The notes below the pieces were generated by a model, which was given only the letters and a program-made list of their open reading frames with translations, searched no databases and was not told the DNA's origin. Shown here in pieces: positions 1-7,359 of a stretch of DNA of 7,880 nucleotides. A program made the position numbers and the translations under genes. Position 1 is the first letter of the stretch, and each line of letters opens with the position of its first letter. The stretch is from Syntrophobacterales bacterium (GTDB taxonomy: Bacteria > Desulfobacterota > Syntrophobacteria > BM002): positions 1 through 7,880 of the forward strand of contig JAUWKY010000097.1 of assembly GCA_030613915.1 (NCBI GenBank), given 5' to 3'.

Positions 1-7
1 CTCCTTG

Positions 8-71
8 CCCACGGCTTTTTCAGTTCGTAAAAGGTCGTGGGATAGGCTAGCGCTCACGGCCTTTTTTGTTT
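8..71 (+). promoter_or_regulatory. trp operon transcription attenuator (antiterminator/terminator pair)
   Basis: Two mutually exclusive 13-bp hairpins share the arm 29-41 (AAAAGGTCGTGGG). Arm 8-20 (CCCACGGCTTTTT) pairs with 29-41 around an 8-nt loop (11 Watson-Crick and 2 G-U pairs). Alternatively, 29-41 pairs with 53-65 (CTCACGGCCTTTT; 11 Watson-Crick and 2 G-U) around an 11-nt loop, followed by the T-run 62-67 and GTTT, which makes an intrinsic terminator. This is the 2:3 versus 3:4 arrangement of amino-acid operon attenuators, placed just before trpE. I see no T-box core and no repeated GAG/TAG triplets of the TRAP type. The leader peptide and segment 1 would lie left of the window, so Trp sensing by a ribosome is inferred. 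A simple terminator of an upstream gene is the alternative, but the competing hairpin argues against it. Confidence 0.78.
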
Positions 72-93
72 CCTCACTACCGGTAAATAGTTG

Positions 94-101
94 AAGGGAG
101 G
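94..101 (+). promoter_or_regulatory. trpE ribosome-binding site that favours the GTG start at 108
   Basis: AAGGGAGG directly abuts the ATG at 102, leaving no spacer. The in-frame GTG at 108 lies 6 nt downstream, the normal spacing. Starting at 108 gives MYHPSKEEF, which fits the usual MY-x-PS-xx-EF start of TrpE proteins, so the ATG at 102 is probably not the initiator. Confidence 0.7.
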
Positions 102-107
102 ATGGCA

Positions 108-1586
108 GTGTACCACCCAAGTAAAGAAGAATTTCTCAGTCTGGCTCAGCAGGGGAATATAATTCCAGTATTTCGGGAAGTCACGGCCGATACCGAGACA
201 CCCATTAGTCTTTTCAAAAAGGTGGCCGTTGGGCCGGAGTGCTTCCTGTTGGAAAGCGTGGAAGGTGGCGCACGTTGGGGCCGTTATAGTTTCATCGGTC
301 ACCGCCCACGACTGTTAGTCAAGGCTCGCGGTGATGAAATCGAGCTCAGCCGTAATGGCAAACAGTGCGGCCAATTCAAAGCTTCGCCTCTAGAGTACTT
401 GAAGAATCTAATGGAAACATTTAGAGCTGTTCCTGTGGAGGGGTTGCCTAGATTTTTCGGAGGATTGGTGGGTTATCTGAGCTATGATACTGTACGCTTC
501 ATCGAGAACCTGCCAACTCATAAGCCAGATGACGTCGGCATGCCGGATGCAGCCTTCATGATGCCTGAGCAAGTTATTATCTATGACAATCTGACCCAGA
601 CCATCAAGGTGGTGGCAAATATATATGTGCCGGAATACGTCAATCATGCTGTGGCATACGATCGGGCGGTGGCCCAGATAGATGAGACGATCAGGTTGCT
701 CAAGGAGCCGATGATATCCTCAGAGCCGAAAAAAGGACCCAGACGGGAGCTAGTGCTTAAGGCAAACATGGAACGAGATCGGTTCGAGGGCATGGTGCGG
801 CGCGCGAAGCAGTACATTCAAGACGGCGAGGCCATCCAGGTGGTAGTCAGCCAACGTTACGACACGGATCTGCTCTCTGAACCGTTTGATATATATCGCG
901 CCCTCAGGAGAGTGAACCCGTCCCCATATATGTACTACCTGGACTTCGACGGTGACGTGGTCGTCGGCGCTTCACCTGAGGTGCTGGTCCGCCTGGAAGA
1001 AGGCCGGGTGGCCCTACGACCTATTGCCGGTACTCGGCCCCGTGGAAAGAACGACGAAGAGGATAAGCGTTTGGAAAAGGAACTATGCGCGGATCCGAAG
1101 GAGCGAGCTGAACACGTGATGCTGGTGGACCTGGGTCGCAACGATGTAGGCCGGGTGGCCGCCGTTGGTACGGTGGAGGTGACCGATCTGATGGTGGTGG
1201 AGTACTATTCTCATGTAATGCACCTGGTCTCACATGTGGAAGGGGACCTTGCGCCGGGCCTTGATATGTTCGATGTCCTGCGCGCTTCTTTTCCGGCAGG
1301 AACTGTTTCAGGTGCTCCCAAAGTGCGGGCAATGGAAATAATCGATGAGCTTGAACCCAGCAGACGTGGGCTATACGCGGGGGCAGTGGGATATTTTAGC
1401 TTTTCCGGCAACATGGACTTCTGCATTACCATACGTACACTTCTGATCCGGAACGGTCGCGTTCACCTGCAGGTGGGGGCGGGGATCGTTGCCGATTCAG
1501 TTCCAGAGCTTGAGTATGAGGAGACGGTGGCCAAAGGTAAGGCTATGGTCAGGGCTTTGGAAATGGCCAACGATGGGTTAGTTTAA
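108..1586 (+). CDS. trpE: anthranilate synthase component I
   Basis: TrpE converts chorismate to anthranilate, using ammonia supplied by TrpG; this is the committed step of tryptophan synthesis in the cytosol. From the GTG at 108 the protein has 492 residues, a normal length. Visible family motifs are PIAGTRPRG (305-313), DLGRNDVGRV (341-350), FPAGTVSGAPK (395-405) and QVGAGIVADS (455-464), the chorismate/Mg-binding core. The N-terminal LLES (47-50) and NPSPYM (270-275) match the elements that form the tryptophan feedback site in TrpE, so inhibition by Trp is likely. An ATG at 102 would add two residues but sits directly against the Shine-Dalgarno sequence. It is the first gene of the operon, behind the attenuator at 8-71. 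PabB or a salicylate/isochorismate synthase is unlikely given the trp context and the feedback motifs. Confidence 0.97.
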   Translation: MYHPSKEEFLSLAQQGNIIPVFREVTADTETPISLFKKVAVGPECFLLESVEGGARWGRYSFIGHRPRLLVKARGDEIELSRNGKQCGQFKASPLEYLKNLMETFRAVPVEGLPRFFGGLVGYLSYDTVRFIENLPTHKPDDVGMPDAAFMMPEQVIIYDNLTQTIKVVANIYVPEYVNHAVAYDRAVAQIDETIRLLKEPMISSEPKKGPRRELVLKANMERDRFEGMVRRAKQYIQDGEAIQVVVSQRYDTDLLSEPFDIYRALRRVNPSPYMYYLDFDGDVVVGASPEVLVRLEEGRVALRPIAGTRPRGKNDEEDKRLEKELCADPKERAEHVMLVDLGRNDVGRVAAVGTVEVTDLMVVEYYSHVMHLVSHVEGDLAPGLDMFDVLRASFPAGTVSGAPKVRAMEIIDELEPSRRGLYAGAVGYFSFSGNMDFCITIRTLLIRNGRVHLQVGAGIVADSVPELEYEETVAKGKAMVRALEMANDGLV

Positions 1587-1642
1587 GATTGTGGATTTGG
1601 GATTGCGGATTTCGAATTTAAAACCTGCAATCTGAAATCATC
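1587..1642 (+). repeat. heptad repeat array forming an imperfect hairpin between trpE and trpG
   Basis: The spacer starts at the base after the trpE stop codon and divides cleanly into 7-bp units: GATTGTG, GATTTGG, GATTGCG, GATTTCG, AATTTAA, AACCTGC, AATCTGA, AATCATC. The second half is roughly the reverse complement of the first. Arm 1594-1612 pairs with 1621-1639 at 15 of 19 positions, plus two G-U pairs, around an 8-nt loop. Related AATCACA units occur in opposite orientation at 7691-7718. There is no T-run after the hairpin, so it is not an obvious terminator. It fills nearly the whole intergenic gap and ends just before the trpG ribosome-binding site (1647-1652). Confidence 0.7.
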
Positions 1643-1658
1643 AAATGGAGGGTTACCC

Positions 1659-2222
1659 GTGATACTCATGATCGATAACTACGATTCATTTACTTACAAC
1701 CTTGTTCAGTACTTGGGTGTGCTGGGGTCTGAAGTGGAGGTACACCGGAACGACAAAATTACGCTGGATGAGATTGAGACCATGAAACCGGAGCGAATTG
1801 TAATTTCGCCGGGCCCAGGCACTCCTCAATCGGCAGGAATCACCATCTCCATGATTGAACGATTTCACCCCAAGGTGCCCATACTCGGCGTTTGTTTGGG
1901 ACACCAGGCCATAGGGGCCGCCTTCGGAGGCCGGGTGTTGCACGCAGCCCGGATCATGCACGGCAAAACTTCAGAAATCAGCCATGACGGCAAGGGTGTT
2001 TTCCGTGACTTGCCCGACCCCATTACCGCAACCCGTTACCATTCCCTGGCAGTGGAACGTAAGAGTCTACCTTCTGGTCTGGAAGTGTCTGCTGAGGCTG
2101 AGGACGGTGAAATCATGGGGTTGCGGCATCGGGAGTATCCAGTGGAAGGAATTCAGTTTCACCCAGAATCGATTCTCACCAAAGAAGGTATGAATATTTT
2201 GAGGAACTTCCTCAATCTTTGA
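1659..2222 (+). CDS. trpG: anthranilate synthase component II, glutamine amidotransferase
   Basis: TrpG hydrolyses glutamine and passes ammonia to TrpE. It is a class I (triad) amidotransferase of 187 residues, full length with a single domain. The start [20 protein letters not shown] is typical of TrpG/PabA and fixes the GTG start at 1659; GGAGGG (1647-1652) lies 6 nt upstream. The oxyanion motif PGPGTP is at 51-56. The nucleophile elbow GVCLGHQ places the catalytic Cys at 79, and FHPES gives His168 and Glu170. MHGK (100-103) is also conserved. It lies 72 nt after trpE, with the heptad hairpin between them. No separate pabA is visible here, so a dual role in folate synthesis (amphibolic TrpG/PabA) is possible but cannot be judged from this window. 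Confidence 0.96.
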   Translation: MILMIDNYDSFTYNLVQYLGVLGSEVEVHRNDKITLDEIETMKPERIVISPGPGTPQSAGITISMIERFHPKVPILGVCLGHQAIGAAFGGRVLHAARIMHGKTSEISHDGKGVFRDLPDPITATRYHSLAVERKSLPSGLEVSAEAEDGEIMGLRHREYPVEGIQFHPESILTKEGMNILRNFLNL

Positions 2223-2256
2223 ATCGATGCTACTAACCTTGCAAGAGGAGGAGACC

Positions 2257-3312
2257 ATGCTGAAGACAGCCATCCAGAAAGTAGTCGATGGCATGGATCT
2301 GAGCGAAGAGGAGATGGAAGGTGCAATGGACGTAATCATGAGCGGCCAGGCGACGCCAGCCCAGATCGGAGCCTTCATCACCGCACTCAGGTTAAAGGGT
2401 GAAACCATTGAAGAGATCACTGGAGCCGCCCGAGTCATGCGACGAAAAGCCACCAAGATCGGTTTCGATAGCTCTGCGGTGAGCATAGACCGGGACGATA
2501 TCAATCTAGATCTGGAGACCGTCGTAGATACTTGCGGTACTGGTGGTGATGGCACCAATACCTTTAACGTGTCCACCACTGCCGCCTTCGTGGTGGCAGG
2601 ATGCGGTCTGCGGGTCGCCAAGCATGGAAATCGCTCGGTTTCGAGTCTCTGCGGCAGCGCCGATGTCATCGAGAAGTTGGGAGTAAACCTGGATGTGCCT
2701 CCGGAGGTGGTGGAAGAGTGCCTCAGTCAGGTGGGAATCGGTTTCCTCTTTGCACCCGCTTTGCATGGGGCCATGAAGTATGCCATTGGACCCCGGCAAG
2801 AGATAGGCATCCGCAGCATCTTTAACATACTGGGTCCCCTGACCAACCCGGCGGGAGCCAACGTCCAGGTGCTGGGCGTTTACGACAAAGAGCTTACTCC
2901 GGTTCTTGCCGAGGTATTGAACAGGTTAGGTTCCAGGAGTGCCTTTGTGGTCCACGGTGAGGACAGCCTCGATGAGGTCAGTATCACTGGTCGCACCTTT
3001 GTGAGTGAGCTGAAAGATGGGGAGGTGTCTACTTACACCATTGAACCAGAAGATTTCGGTCTACCTCGCGCAACCATCAGTGAGATCAAAGGCGGGGATG
3101 CAGAGACAAACGGGCAGATAGTGCTGGATGTGCTGCAAGGTGAACCGGGTGCCCGGAGAGATATTGTGTTACTTAATGCTGCTGCTGCACTGGTTGCGGC
3201 AGGGGTGGCTGGCAATTTTCGCGAGGGCATAAAACAGGCGGCTGAGGCGATCGATTCCGGCGAAGCTCTGAAGAAGCTGCAAGCGCTCAAAAAAATCACG
3301 AACAGACAATAA
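2257..3312 (+). CDS. trpD: anthranilate phosphoribosyltransferase
   Basis: TrpD transfers phosphoribose from PRPP to anthranilate, giving N-(5-phosphoribosyl)anthranilate. The protein has 351 residues from the ATG at 2257, which follows AGAGGAGG (2244-2251) with a 5-nt spacer. An in-frame ATG at 2227 would add ten residues ([10 protein letters not shown]) but has no ribosome-binding site and encodes the Shine-Dalgarno region itself, so it is rejected. PRPP and metal motifs are visible: [15 protein letters not shown] (93-107), KHGNRSVSS (122-130), GPLTNPAG (193-200) and the acidic DSLDE (236-240). The N-terminal helical region (1-65) has the usual [17 protein letters not shown]. The glutaminase domain is separate (trpG), unlike the fused TrpGD of enterobacteria. 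The gap to trpG is 34 nt. Confidence 0.96.
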   Translation: MLKTAIQKVVDGMDLSEEEMEGAMDVIMSGQATPAQIGAFITALRLKGETIEEITGAARVMRRKATKIGFDSSAVSIDRDDINLDLETVVDTCGTGGDGTNTFNVSTTAAFVVAGCGLRVAKHGNRSVSSLCGSADVIEKLGVNLDVPPEVVEECLSQVGIGFLFAPALHGAMKYAIGPRQEIGIRSIFNILGPLTNPAGANVQVLGVYDKELTPVLAEVLNRLGSRSAFVVHGEDSLDEVSITGRTFVSELKDGEVSTYTIEPEDFGLPRATISEIKGGDAETNGQIVLDVLQGEPGARRDIVLLNAAAALVAAGVAGNFREGIKQAAEAIDSGEALKKLQALKKITNRQ

Positions 3313-3330
3313 TACACCGGTTGAAATATC

Positions 3331-4110
3331 ATGATTCTTGACGATATTGTTGCACGCAAGAAGGAGCGATTGATCGAGCTTAAGAGAAAGTCGATCCAGG
3401 CCGAGCTGGAGAAAGCTGCTACTCTGGCTTCAATACCACGCGACTTCACTGCTGCACTAGAGCACGGGGGTAAACCGGCTGTCATAGCTGAGATCAAGAA
3501 GGCATCGCCTTCAGCCGGGGAGATCCGGGCGAATCTTGAGGTGGCAGAGATCGCGGCAAGTTATGAAAAGGCAGGGGCTGCAGCCATCTCGGTGATTACC
3601 GAAGAGGATTTTTTTCAGGGTAAACTAGGATATCTGACGGAGGTGAAGACGGCGGTCTCTTTGCCGATTCTCTGTAAAGACTTTATCATAGATCCCATAC
3701 AGGTTGTCGCCGCACGTGCCGCGGGCGCCGACGCACTGCTGCTCATTGCAGCCATCCTGGAGCAAAGCTATCTGTTGGAGCTATTGGCCATGGCTCGTGA
3801 TCTGAGTATGGCCTGTTTGGTTGAGGTTCATAATGAGGAGGAAATGGAGCGGGTGCTGACAACGGATGCCCGCATCATCGGCATCAACAACCGCAACCTG
3901 CGGACCTTTCAGGTGAGCCTCGATACTACCTTCAAGTTACGCCCCAGCATTCCGTCAGATCGGTTGGTTGTGAGTGAAAGCGGTATTCAAGAACAGAGCG
4001 ATTTACAGTCTTTGGCGTCGGCGGGCGTTGATGCGGTATTGGTGGGAACAAGTCTCATGCGGGCAGAGGATCCAGGTCAAAAGCTGCGTGAACTAATGGG
4101 GAGGAGTTGA
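3331..4110 (+). CDS. trpC: indole-3-glycerol-phosphate synthase
   Basis: TrpC closes the indole ring, converting CdRP to indole-3-glycerol phosphate with loss of CO2 and water. It is a single-domain TIM barrel of 259 residues, not fused to TrpF. The start MILDDIVARKKE is typical of the family. Catalytic residues by motif are Glu54 and Lys56 (IAEIKKASPS), Lys116 (LCKDFI), Glu165 (LVEVH), Asn186 (GINNRNL), and Glu216/Ser217 (SESGI); VGTSLM (238-243) binds phosphate. It begins 18 nt after the trpD stop. I see no clear Shine-Dalgarno sequence before the ATG, so translation may depend on coupling to trpD. The last codons contain GGGGAGGAG (4098-4106), which resembles a ribosome-binding site but has no start codon at suitable spacing. 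Confidence 0.96.
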   Translation: MILDDIVARKKERLIELKRKSIQAELEKAATLASIPRDFTAALEHGGKPAVIAEIKKASPSAGEIRANLEVAEIAASYEKAGAAAISVITEEDFFQGKLGYLTEVKTAVSLPILCKDFIIDPIQVVAARAAGADALLLIAAILEQSYLLELLAMARDLSMACLVEVHNEEEMERVLTTDARIIGINNRNLRTFQVSLDTTFKLRPSIPSDRLVVSESGIQEQSDLQSLASAGVDAVLVGTSLMRAEDPGQKLRELMGRS

Positions 4111-4118
4111 CAGATCTC

Positions 4119-4143
4119 GCATTTTCTAAAACTAGAAAGATGC
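4119..4143 (+). other. hairpin in the trpC-trpF gap
   Basis: GCATTTTCTA (4119-4128) pairs with TAGAAAGATGC (4133-4143) around an AAAC loop, giving ten pairs with one bulged G at 4139. No T-run follows, so it is not an intrinsic terminator. It ends 10 nt before the trpF ATG, which lacks a good Shine-Dalgarno sequence. An influence on trpF translation or on mRNA stability is possible but is inference. Confidence 0.5.
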
Positions 4144-4153
4144 AGTAACCTCT

Positions 4154-4768
4154 ATGGCCGTGCGCATTAAAATTTGTGGTATTACCAACGAAGAAGACGG
4201 ACTGGCTGCAGCCAAATTTGGCGCTGATGCCCTGGGCTTTGTTTTCGCCCCCAGTCCCAGACGAATCTCGGTCGAAAGAGCACGGGAAATCATCAAGGTC
4301 CTACCACCCCTGGTTCAGACAGTGGGGGTTTTTGTCAATGAAGACCCAGAAAAGGTGCTGTCTACAGCCGCTGCCTGCGGGCTGGACATCCTACAGTTTC
4401 ATGGTGATGAGTCTGCTACCTACTGCAGCAGCTTCGATCGCCGGGTGATAAAGGCGGTGCGGTTGCAAAGCCGGGATGACCTCGACAATCTGTCGAAATA
4501 TGTCAATGTTGTTGACGCCCTGTTACTCGACACTTACGTACCCAACAAGCTCGGCGGCACAGGTATTACCTTTGATTGGAAATTGGCTGTAAAGGCCAGA
4601 AGATACGGAAGGATAATTCTTGCAGGGGGTCTAAACCCAGAAAATGTGGCGGCTGCCATCAGCATGGTCAAGCCTTACGCTGTTGATGCCAGCAGTGGTC
4701 TGGAGCAAAGTCCGGGAGCCAAGGATCACGAGAAAATGGCACAGTTCATGAGAGAAGCCATTCAATGA
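4154..4768 (+). CDS. trpF: phosphoribosylanthranilate isomerase
   Basis: TrpF carries out the Amadori rearrangement of phosphoribosylanthranilate to CdRP, the substrate of TrpC. It is a free-standing TIM barrel of 204 residues, the normal length for monofunctional TrpF. The general base is Cys8 in IKICGIT and the general acid is Asp126 in LLDTY. Other motifs are QFHGDE (81-86), GGTG (134-137), AGGLNPENV (157-165) and DASSGLE (178-184) with KD at 190-191; these form the phosphate and substrate sites. The ATG at 4154 is chosen; an in-frame GTG at 4160 is a second option, and neither has a strong ribosome-binding site. The gap after trpC is 43 nt and contains a hairpin. Confidence 0.96.
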   Translation: MAVRIKICGITNEEDGLAAAKFGADALGFVFAPSPRRISVERAREIIKVLPPLVQTVGVFVNEDPEKVLSTAAACGLDILQFHGDESATYCSSFDRRVIKAVRLQSRDDLDNLSKYVNVVDALLLDTYVPNKLGGTGITFDWKLAVKARRYGRIILAGGLNPENVAAAISMVKPYAVDASSGLEQSPGAKDHEKMAQFMREAIQ

Positions 4769-4777
4769 GGAGTGATT

Positions 4778-6007
4778 ATGGATAAGACTGGCTACTATGG
4801 AACTTTCGGCGGTGCATTTATTCCAGAGATTCTTAGCACCACCCTCGAACAATTGCAGCTCGGTTTTCAGGAGGTCAAGGAAGATCCAGCTTTCTGGTCA
4901 ACCTATCAAAGTCTGATGTCCACCTATTCGTGCCGACCTACACCTCTGACTTACGCAGAAAATTTGAGCCGCCATTTTGGCGGACCCCAAATCTATCTAA
5001 AACGTGAAGACCTTAATCACACCGGTGCTCACAAGCTCAATAATGTTATGGGGCAAGGTTTACTGGTGCAAAGAATGGGAAAGACCCGCGTTATAGCCGA
5101 AACGGGGGCGGGGCAACACGGAGTCGCCACTGCAACGATGGCTGCCAAGTTCGGTTACTCATGCACGATCTACATGGGAGAGGTGGACGTGGCACGGCAG
5201 CGGCCCAACGTTTTTTGGATGGAGCAATTGGGTGCCACAGTTGTACCAGTCAGAGATGGAGCCCGAATATTGAAAGATGCCATAAATGAAGCCCTGCGCG
5301 ACTGGTCCGCGAATATGGACACTACACACTATGTACTGGGCACTGCCTGCGGACCTCACCCTTACCCGGAGATGGTATCCTATTTTCAGTCTATCATTGG
5401 TACGGAAGTGAGAGAGCAGATACTCCGACAAAGCGGCCGCGCACCCACGCGAGTGTACGCCTGTGTAGGTGGGGGATCCAATGCCCTGGGGGTATTCAGC
5501 GGTTTCCTTGATGATGCAGAAGTGGAACTGGTAGGCGTTGAGGCTGGGGGCCAAGGTCTGGAGACCCACAAACACGCATCCCGGCTGGCTTCAGGGCATG
5601 GCAGCGTCGGCGTGGCCCAGGGCTATAAGACCTACTTTTTACAGGACGATGACGGCCAGATGCTGGAGACGCACAGTGTGGCGGCCGGACTTGATTACAT
5701 CGGGGTATCACCCATTCTCTCCGCTTATCATGAAGAGGGTAGGATCCGGTTTGAGGCGGCAACCGACGAAGAGGTGCTGGAGGCGACCCGGCTGGTTATG
5801 AGAAAAGAGGGCATTATTCCTGCCTTGGAATCAGCTCACGCTCTGGCCGGAGCATTTCGCGAGGCACCGGAGATGAACGGTGATGGGGTGGTGGTAATCA
5901 ATCTGTCAGGGCGCGGAGACAAAGATATTTTCACCATTGCCGACGCTTTGGGAGATACAGCCTGGAAGTCATTCATTACCACGAAGGCGGAGGAATACCG
6001 TGCTTGA
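4778..6007 (+). CDS. trpB: tryptophan synthase beta chain
   Basis: TrpB condenses indole with L-serine on pyridoxal phosphate to form tryptophan, working with TrpA in an alpha2-beta2 complex with indole channelling. The protein has 409 residues from the ATG at 4778, which lies 5 nt after GAGGAG (4767-4772); a GTG at 4772 overlaps that site and is rejected. The PLP lysine is Lys86 in NHTGAHKLNN, the catalytic glutamate is Glu108 in AETGAGQHG, the phosphate loop is GGGSNA (231-236), and the Ser near the PLP nitrogen is in SGRGDKD (377-383). Asp306 lies in GLDY. It is the canonical TrpB1 type, not the longer TrpB2. The start MDKTGYYGTFGGAFIPEIL resembles Bacteroidetes-type TrpB starts, and the segment after GLDY (IGVSPILSAYHEEGR) departs from the common PGVGP pattern. 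It follows trpF by 9 nt. Confidence 0.97.
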   Translation: MDKTGYYGTFGGAFIPEILSTTLEQLQLGFQEVKEDPAFWSTYQSLMSTYSCRPTPLTYAENLSRHFGGPQIYLKREDLNHTGAHKLNNVMGQGLLVQRMGKTRVIAETGAGQHGVATATMAAKFGYSCTIYMGEVDVARQRPNVFWMEQLGATVVPVRDGARILKDAINEALRDWSANMDTTHYVLGTACGPHPYPEMVSYFQSIIGTEVREQILRQSGRAPTRVYACVGGGSNALGVFSGFLDDAEVELVGVEAGGQGLETHKHASRLASGHGSVGVAQGYKTYFLQDDDGQMLETHSVAAGLDYIGVSPILSAYHEEGRIRFEAATDEEVLEATRLVMRKEGIIPALESAHALAGAFREAPEMNGDGVVVINLSGRGDKDIFTIADALGDTAWKSFITTKAEEYRA

Positions 6008-6761
6008 AGACTATATTCGTAACAAGCAGAAGGAAAAGGACATCCTGCTCATGGCCCATGTAGTGATGGGTTATCCTAGCATTGAGGAGACTTTTGAGCT
6101 GGTGCAGACAATTGTTGAGGCGGGCGTGGACCTGATGGAGTTACAGATTCCTTTTTCTGAGCCCATTGCTGACGGCCCGGTGATTCTGCAAGCAAATCAG
6201 GCTGCCCTCGCAGATGGCGTCAGGGTAGATGACTGCTTTAGATTAGCCCGTAAGATCACGGACGCATTTGATATCCCGTTTCTTTTCATGACGTACTACA
6301 ATGTTGTTTTCAAAAGAGGAGAGGAACGTTTCTTCGCCGAGACGAGAGGGGCAGGTATTTGTGGTGCTATCGTTCCCGACATACCGCCGGAGGAGGGCGA
6401 GTCCTTCATGGCTGCTGCAACAGCCAATAACATTGATCTTATTTTCATTCTTGCACCCACATCCTCGTCCGCAAGGATCAACTACCTGGCGCGTTTTGGC
6501 CGCGGGTTCTTCTACTGTGTTGCCCGTAAGGGGGTAACTGGGGCCAAAACCGATTTTTCTTCTGAACTGGATGAATTCCTTGCCCGATGTAGGGAAGCAA
6601 CCCAACTGCCGCTGGCTTTGGGTTTTGGGGTTAGCTCCAAAGAAGATGTGCAATTTCTTCGAGGTAAAGTGGAAATAGCTGTGGTGGGAAGCCAGGCCCT
6701 CAGATTGTTGAATACCAACGGAACCAGAGCGGTGGGAGATTTCTTTGGTAAACTCAGGTGA
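6000..6761 (+). CDS. trpA: tryptophan synthase alpha chain
   Basis: TrpA cleaves indole-3-glycerol phosphate to indole and glyceraldehyde 3-phosphate, passing the indole to TrpB. The start is GTG at 6000, overlapping the trpB stop by 8 nt, with GGAGG (5989-5993) 6 nt upstream; overlap suggests coupled translation and equal subunit amounts. It has 253 residues. The two catalytic acids are present, Glu47 and Asp58, within MELQIPFSEPIADGP. PDIPPEE (126-132), the GVTG loop (178-181) and the phosphate-binding GFG (208-210) and VVGS (228-231) regions are also visible. Compared with the common ELGIPFSDP, Gln49 replaces Gly and Glu54 replaces Asp. HVVMGYP (20-26) takes the place of the E. coli type VTLGDP, so Tyr25 stands where Asp27 is usual. 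I read these as a lineage variant that keeps the catalytic acids. Confidence 0.96.
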   Translation: MLEDYIRNKQKEKDILLMAHVVMGYPSIEETFELVQTIVEAGVDLMELQIPFSEPIADGPVILQANQAALADGVRVDDCFRLARKITDAFDIPFLFMTYYNVVFKRGEERFFAETRGAGICGAIVPDIPPEEGESFMAAATANNIDLIFILAPTSSSARINYLARFGRGFFYCVARKGVTGAKTDFSSELDEFLARCREATQLPLALGFGVSSKEDVQFLRGKVEIAVVGSQALRLLNTNGTRAVGDFFGKLR

Positions 6762-6770
6762 GAGTTTGTG

Positions 6771-7253
6771 CTATGGGCGAGCAGTCTTGACCACCAGATA
6801 ACCTTTCATCGCCTTGGAGATGATTGCCATTATGGCTTCCTGCTCCCGGGTATGCCATTGACCCCGGCCCAGAGTGGGTTCAAGATGTCCTAAAATGGCC
6901 GTTGTGAGCTCATCGGCAATATTCTCTTGGTAGGTGTGTTCATGGATCTTTATGGTTACGGCCATTTCCAATTCTTTATCGATCTGGTCCAAGGTCTCCA
7001 GTAAGGTTGCTTCCCTCTCTTTGAGCCCACCCATCTTGGCGTATTCAGTGCGCTTCTGCAATCCTTTCTTGTACTCGTCCAGGGCTAAAGCGGCCGCGGC
7101 GAGGGCGAGAACCTGCTCTTTACGGCTCCGTTCTTTTAGAAGATTTTCAATGGTAATAGCAAACTCTTGTAACTCTTTGTCCTTGAACTCTTCACCTGAT
7201 GCGGACATCTTCTCAACCTTTGCTATTACCTTTTTGATGATCTTATCGCTCAT
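6771..7253 (-). CDS. hypothetical protein, charged and helix-rich
   Basis: I do not recognise a family. The ATG at 7253 lies 7 nt after AGAGGAG (complement of 7261-7267). A TTG at 7259 is almost on top of that site and is rejected. The 160-residue product has no signal peptide and no membrane span. Residues 48-58 form a short Ala/Leu stretch (VLALAAAALAL), too short to cross a membrane. Residues 60-97 are rich in Lys, Glu and Leu and could form an amphipathic helix or coiled coil. The C-terminal third (HEHTYQENIADELTTAIL, then GQWHTREQEAIMAII) is more mixed and may be a small helical domain. A cytosolic location is inferred. The gene converges on trpA with 9 nt between stops. The strong ribosome-binding site and the coherent reading frame support a real gene. 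Confidence 0.75.
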   Translation of the reverse strand: MSDKIIKKVIAKVEKMSASGEEFKDKELQEFAITIENLLKERSRKEQVLALAAAALALDEYKKGLQKRTEYAKMGGLKEREATLLETLDQIDKELEMAVTIKIHEHTYQENIADELTTAILGHLEPTLGRGQWHTREQEAIMAIISKAMKGYLVVKTARP

Positions 7254-7340
7254 TCTCAATCTCCTCTAGAGCAGTGGTGACCTGAAGCAAAAGAGCTATC
7301 TCACAGCCGAGCCGGTTGGTGGACCTAGATATGCTAACTT

Positions 7341-7354
7341 CGCATAATTATGCG
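7341..7354. promoter_or_regulatory. perfect 14-bp palindrome, candidate operator
   Basis: CGCATAATTATGCG is a perfect inverted repeat with no spacer. It lies about 90 bp before the start of the leftward gene and directly downstream of a TTGACA box on the same strand (complement of 7360-7365), where a bound dimer would cover that promoter. It is also upstream of the rightward promoter candidate at 7390-7418. The shape is loosely like ArgR-type boxes, but I cannot name the regulator. Confidence 0.5.
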
Positions 7355-7359
7355 TAAAT

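Noticed and set aside
1..30. Frame-1 tail LLAHGFFSS ending at TAA 28-30 as the end of the trp leader peptide
   Set aside because: A ribosome at that stop would cover part of arm 29-41 and block the terminator, and no Trp codon is visible. The true leader ORF cannot be judged without upstream sequence.
8..71. T-box riboswitch or TRAP-binding leader for trp
   Set aside because: No T-box core sequence and no series of GAG/TAG triplets is visible; the competing hairpins fit a ribosome-type attenuator better.
1021..1332. Long minus-strand ORF inside trpE, and similar ones inside trpD, trpB and trpA
   Set aside because: They lie antisense to clearly conserved genes, have no ribosome-binding sites, and their translations look like frame shadows.
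4107..4148. Short TTG-initiated ORF after the trpC stop, in front of trpF
   Set aside because: The Shine-Dalgarno sequence is only about 2 nt from the TTG, the 13-residue product has no biased composition, and no terminator follows.
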